DNA of 64,000 nucleotides from the NCBI GenBank assembly GCA_025267735.1, contig CM046304.1, positions 13,764,001 to 13,828,000 of the forward strand. Reading direction: 5' to 3'. Positions within the stretch are counted from its first letter, which is position 1. Every line of letters starts with the position of its first letter. Below, in pieces: positions 26,701 to 35,700 of the stretch. The notes beneath the pieces are model-generated. The model was not told the DNA's origin and made no database searches. It saw only the letters and a program-made list of their open reading frames with translations. The translations under genes were made by a program, and so were the position numbers. The stretch comes from Mactra quadrangularis (Eukaryota; Mollusca; Bivalvia; Venerida; Mactridae).

Positions 26701-29700
26701 TGGGTATGATATTACTGAATCCTTGAAATAGTTGTTGATATTTAAATTGGTTCATTTCTTAACGGGTTGTACCGGAATCTGTGAAACTTCGTTAAAAAAT
26801 GAAGGAAACGCCCACGAATTGACCAAGTTTTCGGTATAAGTGGCAATCTTTACTATACACTGTACAGACACCTGTGAATTTATTTTGATTCCATTGTTAA
26901 ATATTTCGAGGGAATTAACTCGTTGTTGCTTAATGTAACACGGAATAAGTTAACTCCCTTTATTTGATTAGTTAGCCTATGTCCTAATGAAAGTTAACAT
27001 TTTTAAAATAATTGAGACTAAAAAAGCAATTCTTGTAAAATACCTCATTTTATGCACTTGTGACCGCCAGTCGTTGTAGTATTGATCAACGAGGTCTATA
27101 TTGTTTCCAGTGCACCATTTTACAAAAAGTCTTACGAAAAATGTTATCGAAATTCAATTTCGTATGTTTTGCAGTTCTAAGCCAGACGGATAATAAACAT
27201 AAGTATGATATTATATTCAAAAAGTATACAACATTCTACATAATTAAATGCTATTTGGAATTGATCGGACAAAAAAGACCATATTATTAATGTTTCTTGT
27301 TTTTGACTTACGATTATTTTTATCGTAAGATTTTTGTGTGAAAAGCGCCACAGTTATTTGAAGTTTATCTGCGTAGAAGATCGCCGAGGTAGTTCCGAAT
27401 CATAATGTTTACCAAATCTATTCAACTTGTTTATCACAAATATTGCTGAAATGAGAGGTACAAAGTTTTCACTCTTGAATAGAACAGCTTGTTTTTGCAT
27501 TTTAACATCTTTTTGTGACACTGCATTATTGATACCACTAATTAACAAATGTTTATATCACTGTATTTCTAGAACCCTCTATGGACACTGGAGATAGTTT
27601 TGATGATCGAGATAAAATCATGCTTGATACATCGAGGAAAAACTCAGCTCCAAGTTTTGTTATAGCAAGGTATGATCTCATTCTATCATTCGTTAAAACT
27701 TCTGAAATATTATAATGATTTCATATAATAAATTATGTCATTCGAGAACATATGTTTTTGACCTCACTCGGTGAAATAAAAATTGATCTTACACTTGAGT
27801 TAACGAATATGCTCTATAATTATATGTCAGGTGCTTTGTTTACACTGTTCAAAACATTCTTGAGGTATACATTTATTTTCATCTTTTGAATAGATTCTAT
27901 CTATCTAAAAAAGACAATATTTCTTAATTATGTCATACATGTATGTTCTAAATTTACAAAATATCAGAGGTAACTATTTCCATAACATTATTTGATAACA
28001 TGACAAATTACATTAATATTTACAATGCAAACTATGTTGTATTTGAAATCACATTTGGTAATATTGCATTTCAAATTACATTACAAAATGTATTTCGTCT
28101 TTTTTTGTGATGTATTTCAGTGGTAGCCCAGCCTATGAAAATCCAACAGATCAAAGAAGAAATTCGGTAAGAATTATAAATGACCCGTCATATTTTAAAG
28201 CCCTTCCATTTGGTTTAACTTGCGTTCCATCATCAAAAGTTCTAAAAAACTGCTTGAAAATAAAATCTTACACAGAGCATTATACGGCTCACTTGACCGA
28301 CTCCAAAAGACTGGATCTAATGCATGGTCGGAACATTCTAAGTATTATCTACATGTAGAGATAGAATTTTCTCTTTCAAATGACACCAACGCCCATTACA
28401 TACGCCAAGTGACTAAGTCATACAATGCGCTTAAACCACTTACTCGATGTTGGTTTTGTATAGTTGAACAGAGAATCACAATGCCCATGTTCAATGTTAA
28501 TAACATACATTGCACAGAATTTCAAAATGTCATATATTTCAATTTCTGATTTTAATATATTGAAATTTAGATTCATGAATATTTATAACTGTAGCAACGC
28601 TTTTATATACCCACATGATTCTAGTGATCGTTGTTGTATTCTATCATTACATGTATTTCAGGAAGGAAACCTTTTGGGTGATGGAAATCTGGAGCAAGCA
28701 AAGAATCGCATGCATCAGTTATTGGATGATGCTTTCTCGTTGATTTCTCCGAGATCACACGAAGCTTTCGCAGAAATTAACGAAAGGTAAGTTTGTTCCG
28801 TGGCCTAACCTATCATACGATGAAGCACCGCTAAACGTCGCAACACCGTTAAACGTCGCAACACTGCAAAACGTCGCAACAGTGCTAAACTTTGCAATTG
28901 TCCTTAAACGTCGCAACACTGCTAATCGTTGCAATCGATGTTAAACGTCGCAACACTCACGCTAAACGTTTAGCATCAATCGCGACGTACGCTATAATTA
29001 TATATTTTGTAAGACAATCCATAGTTTATCCCGAATTGAAAAAAATACAGTTTTTAAAAGAACTCCAATTCCAAAAATGACAAAATCTGCTACGTTTTAA
29101 TTTAAGTGTTTCATATATAAGGGAAAACCATATTTCAAATGGCAAATAAACTTCACTTATTAACACAAATACATAGTTCTTCGTAAATACATACTCGCAT
29201 AAGCATAATCTTGCTGAAGAAAATTAACAGTTCTCCTTGTCGTGTTCGAATCTGGAACCTTCCGGTCATTTAGCGAGCGTCCTACCACTTTTTCACTGCT
29301 TTTACATGGTTTCAGTGTTTTGATGTCACTGATCTTAACCCTTCAACTGCGTGGGCAGGTCATCTTGATATATTTTCTAAATATACTTTCATCGTTCTTA
29401 GTGACCTCATCTCACCTTTCAAATCATTCAAAATGATGGACAGTTATTTCCATTATATTTTTAAATTGTCACAAACAGCCTGTCAATCAATATAACAAGC
29501 AGACAAACAAGACCATCAGTCAATACTTGATGTTTTTAAATCTATTTTTAGATAAATTAACATATAATTGACACCTCACTCTGTTAACTTTATTATATTA
29601 TTATTACGAATTTGATTTGAACATTGTATTGACATTTATGATGAAGATAAACGCTTGCACATGGAGAAAAGTCGACAAAGGTCAGTCACCTGGTCGTACT

Positions 29701-32700
29701 TTATAACACTATATCACTGTGGTCATTTTCACAGAAAAATCTTTCCATAAAATCATCGTAAGGAAAAAGAAGGAAACATTCATTATACCTTCATTATTTG
29801 TGCAATCAATTTATAGTATACGTTAATTATTTGAATAATGAATAATTTTATATCATTATATAATATCATGTCTTTTTGGCTTTGAACTTCATTTTTTTTT
29901 AAATTGACTTACGATCACTTCTTTGTAAGAGTTTATGAACTTCAATTGTTTTTTAAATTGACTTACGATCACTTTTTTGTAAGAGTTTATCACAAACAAA
30001 TGAACAATGTCCATAAAACGTCCGGATATAGAAATACGAGGAGTATAATTATAACATTTTTGATATGAAGATTATGGACCTTAATTAAGGTGGTTGGCTT
30101 AGGAGGTGAGAATGACTGCTATGGACTTAAGGGTGCGTGCTAGTGATATGTGGATTGTTGGTATGGGTCTAAGAGTGCTTGCTTTTTTTGAAGTCATGTT
30201 TGTCATATGCAAAACTCGTGAGTTACTAAGGTTCGGAACTAAACCTTCCTACCAAGCGCGAGGTTTAGCGTTGAGATTACGACATATAGCGTCAGTCGAT
30301 TTTAGTGCGACCTTTAGCGTCAGCGTTGCGACGTTTACCGTCAGAGCAATTGCGATGTTTAGCGTTGATTGTTTCGTTTAGTGTCGTTGAAGTTTTGCAA
30401 TGCTAAAAATACTATAGGTTTTAAAATGTTGTCTATACAATAGTAATTGATAAAACTCTTTGGATTGTAGTATACATTAAACTATGTTAAATGACTAAAC
30501 TCTTATGACTGTTGTCAATAAATTTGTCAAACTCTATGGTATATTGTCTGTACAGTACAAATGTCAAACGCTTTTGAATGCAGATGAAGGCTACACAACA
30601 AAATTTTCAAATTCCTTGGAATGTTATTTATAGCTTTATAAATGCTCAAACATTTTGGACTGTAGTATATGCAGTATATAATAATTTACATCAAATTGTT
30701 TATTGTCGACATACTCATGACGGCGTCAAACTCTTTAGAATGTAAAAAAGTACGCTCTAAATCCTTTTAACTCGACCTAAATCTTTCTTGGCACATTGAA
30801 TACAGAACAGACATCCATAAGGCCCATATTCTAAGATAATAAAGAGAACTGATAGCGACATGTATTGTAATTATTATGATGCTACTGACCCAAATAAATA
30901 GCAATTAAATAGATAATAAAAACCACTGTGTCGCCAATGAAACAATGAAATATTATTTATATTCTGAGTATTTACCTTATTGACTATAAAACAATTATTT
31001 ATACTTTAATGCCGACTATAAAGTATTTTGCCTTATTCGGTTTAGTGTCTTTGAAAGTATGTCTTAATTGTAAAACTTCAAAATTAATTCAAATGAGTTT
31101 ATTACATTCGCCATATCGGCTGCTTTACGTTCAGCAACATCTTTTGGTAATTTGAAGTAGTTTACATCGTTATAACCTTTAAACACAAGTCAAAGTTTGA
31201 AATACGTATTATGTCACATACCGAAGACGAGCGAACAAACTTTTAATCATTCCCAAAATACGTGTATAAAATCATAATTTTGACATTTCCAGCAGGCTCT
31301 TGTGGCAATGATGAATCAACGATTGTGTGTTTGTAGCGCCACTTAATGTCGCAACACTAACGCCAAATATCGCAACACTAACGCTAATTGTCGCAACGGA
31401 GTCAACGCTATTAGTCGCAAAGACGAAGTTTGGCGCCGATCGCGACGTTTAGCGGCGTTGCAATGTTTAGCGGCGCCACAGTGATAATTTACATAACTTT
31501 GACCAAGCTCACTTTAGACAATCTATATAAAAAGGACCTTAGGGCAATCATTCTATACCATACTGTCATAGTTCTCATCGAATGGAAAGTGTAAACTGGT
31601 GGCAACATTATTTCACCATAGTATTCATATAGATATGGATCATGTAAACTAAAGCACTCGGTGACTACCGAGTAAAAATTTATGTAACGTAAAAAGATCA
31701 ATTTATTTCAGATGTAAATAAAACGTAGACATAACTAACTGATGACTATTTAATGACCATTATTGTCAGATGATGGACTAGGTTCAAGTACTTAAATGTC
31801 AAGCCATGTTTTCTACCGGTCAAAATGACATTATGTTCTTTACAAATGGCCTCAAACAAATGATACTGCGTACGATGGTGTGTGCGAGTACGTTATTTCC
31901 TAAGACGAATAAGTTGCCCTTCACATAAGAAAGGTGCCATGGTAGATGCTGACGGCATTTTCGACGTAAAAGGTTTTGTCAAGATCATCTCAAAACATGC
32001 TGTGTCTTCGCATTAAATATCAACGGAGCAGTTTATTACTACCACGGTACTTTCTTCCGTTACATTCCATACGTAGCATAGCTGAGTAATGTATCGTGGG
32101 AGTGTTCTAATGATGTTTTGGCGTATGCTAGTGCTAGCTACTGATTGCGGAGACGGTAGTGGCTCACGATTGTGCGCAAAGTAACACCATGTGCCTGTGA
32201 ATTTACTGCTGTTTTGTACAAAAAAAAATATGTGCATAAAATAGATTGAAATGAGATTTTACCAATGTCCCTTCCTACCCACCGTAGAGATGTGGCTCTA
32301 TACATATCATCTTTATATTTCAGTTCTACTGAAGACATTATTCACAATCACAGAGAACATCCAGTGGAGCCATATAAAACTACAAAGTAAGTATGACCAC
32401 GATCTGTTGTCTCATATGTGTACTTATATGAATTATAAAATGACATGGAGCACTGATCTCATATGATTACAGTATAATCTCTGTAGAGCAGCCCTTTACA
32501 GAACAATTCCTCCGCACAACAACAGCCTTTGATATTTCCTTTTGACGTAATTTTAATTGAATTTAACCTCTGCAATCTGCTGAGCAACAACCTCTGAACA
32601 GCAACACATTTCAGTCTCTCCCAGTAGGTGTTGTTTAAGAGACGCTGTACCGAATACTATATTGTTTGAATATTGAATGTCATTAAACATTCAATTTAAT

Positions 32701-35700
32701 ATACTCGTTACACAGTCTCTGTTTTGTTTAACATTAAATTGTATAAATAGGTCATAAGTGATATTACCTTTTCTACATATTAAACTTATACATATTTTTT
32801 ATCATCCAAAAACATTTTCTCTTTTTCAGGAGACAGTTACGTTTGGAGAAAGGTACACCTACTCTTGATGTTTTATTTGAAATTCGGTTATTGTTATAAT
32901 TTGCCTTTTCCTACTTCTCATGTCCGTTATGATAGATTATTCAGGGCTGATTTGATTTGTGTGAAAGAAAACAATAATTTTCTAAATCTAATGTTGTCTA
33001 AATGCATTGAAAATCATTTTGAGAGTGCGCTTCGCCCTATCCCCCTCTCTTCAACTGTCTGTTATATTTTTTCAGGATTAGTGGATTGTTAATAAGCTTG
33101 TTTATGAAACGTTTCTCCTAAATGTGTGTGATACTACTGTATAAACCTTCGTAAATTGAATATTCAGTTTAAGTTAATCACAGAATCTGTGATTTTGGTG
33201 TGGTGTAAGTCTGTACAATGTGTACTCTTACCGAACTATAATTCTACTTCCGCTGAAAAAAGATGAACTTTGTTGTTGTTTCTTATTTCAGAATCTCAAG
33301 AGCCCTTCAATGGTTACACCAATCCAGCTTACACACACTCTTCCAGTGATTATTTTGAGGCATGGAGCCCATACAGAGCATCTGACCAAGTAGCCCTTAT
33401 ATCGATGCCTCATACATTGGTAAATATAGTACGGAACACTCAGCACTAGGAACACCTCGATCATTCATTGAATGAGCATTTTTTATTATTCGTTATTCGT
33501 AGTGAATAGCTGAGAAGCTCCGAGCGGAGTAACAAAATACTTATTGTTGAGTTGGGCTCATATTCAGAACCTTCTTACTTCCATAATTTTACGAGAGTGA
33601 AAAGCGGCAACTGGAGATTGCCAGATTGTCTTGAAATTTTTCTTAATAGAATTTACATAATCATTTTTCTATGATGTACATTTATTATCTTCTATTTGAA
33701 ACTCTCTATCATGAGAAAAAACGAACTATAACATGCAATTTGAGGATTAAATAAATTAATTAAATAATATATACTTCGCACTGTGGTCATTATAATGTAA
33801 ATCAAATTTAACAATTCAATTTGAAACTAATTTTACATAAAATTATAATAAATCAGTTATAGATTTACACTCTTTAATATCATACATTATATGTAACCAA
33901 TCTGATAAGTTTGTACTGCTTAATTATCGTTAATTTAAAGTACGACCATGATTTAATTGAAGTGTCTTAAAAGTCAACAAGGGCATTTAAATTACGAGAT
34001 GACTTGTTTGTATCTTTTTATTCTTTATACATAAACTTCTGAATTGAACTGAAGGTTCCTGTCAATCACTGAACCGTTAGTTTAATAATTAAATGATAAA
34101 ATGTACCTTGTACCTTAGCCAACAGTTGTTTAATGGTTTAACGAGTAGACTTATAATTATGCTTATGCACATATTAATCGGTCAGTGCAAAAGTAGTCTT
34201 TAACTTCTTCTATTTACATACAATTAGACTAGTTTAGTGTTGACCCACCCACCGATGTATATAATTCTTATCGTATAGGATTTGATACTTTCATTAGTCT
34301 CTGATCATGTGGTTCTGTCGCTGATTTTAAACTAAATGTTCTTAAAGTGTACTACTTTTTTCGGCGCATCTGTCTAAGCTCACTTTTGACCTATATTTGA
34401 CCGATACAATTTGCTTTACCGTACGTGTTTGGTCAATGAAAATATTTCCCAGACCATTGTAAAGAGAAATGGATAAAAGATATGTTACCATATAGTACGG
34501 GGGCCAGAGGGGTCCACCGTGCACCCCCCCTCTAGACTTTTTGCCACCTATGCTAAATTGTTCCTTAGGGTCCACTGAATCAGAATCCGCGTTGTTCTCA
34601 AAAGTAAACTCTTGCGCACTACCTGAAATACCACAGTTTCCATGGCAATCCCATGTTTTTTGTCGAAATTGTCAGTGTTTGTAAAATCATTAATAACTTG
34701 AACAAGCATTAAGCTAGAATAATATAATTAGTGTCAAATCAAAGCTGAGTCACTGACCTTTAGAAATATATGTTGACACGGCGTTAAATCTAGTAAAAAA
34801 ATTAAACTGTGAAAATGACTATTTATATTTTAAATAGAATTTACCATAGCGCCGAATTTCTTTTCAAAGATCAAAGTTCTTGTTTATGTACATAATAATT
34901 TACAATCTATTCAATAAAGCATGCTTTGTACATCGTGTCAAATTATGAATATAGACACTAGGTAAATGTCTTTTCCGTGTCGATCTATCACAGGTACTGT
35001 TAAATAGCATTCAACTGCCTATATCATATACATTAACCCTGCTGATGTAAATACTCAATACAATTCTTCTATATACTCACGCTTGATAAAAAAAGATATC
35101 CGTATTTAATGTATGTACGGGGGTTTTTTAACAATAATGAAGTATTTAAATCTACAAAATGAATGTTTGTATCTAAGACAACACTATAACAATGTAGTGA
35201 TATCATCAAACAAAATTGAATATGTATTTGTTCATATTGTTGTTTTTATTTAGAAAGACACAAAAAATATACAATGTAAATCATAGATTTTATTTACTTT
35301 AAATTATGATATCAACCATTTCCGGTCACGTGATAATGATAAACCGCTTCCCAACAACAATAACAACATTCTTTGATATAACGACCTCCTAGGTGCCCTT
35401 CTTTTGTTGACTGAATTTATATTGACTGTTATGAATTTATAACGACAGTTCAAAGTTTTATTACCATTATGTGCTAAATGTTAAATAATATTGCTCCAGA
35501 AATAGCATTGATGTCCTTGCCAGGAAAACACATTTTTATTGTACGAGGGGTGTTCAAACTGTCACGAAAAAAGTCATTTAAGCTTTCCTAATTAATCATT
35601 TCATATGTCATCTTTTAAAATTTGATTTGTTGGTAAATATAATCAGTAGAATATACAGTATTGTTAATTAATTCCTACCATTTAAAATCTGCTAATAGAC

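Noticed and set aside
28107..28790. ORFs of 83-109 aa between exons 11 and 12
   Set aside because: They partly overlap the real exons 11 and 12 and otherwise read intron sequence. The translations contain no recognisable domain.
28826..28990. CRISPR array
   Set aside because: The repeats are contiguous, imperfect and of variable spacing, with no unique spacers, in an animal intron.
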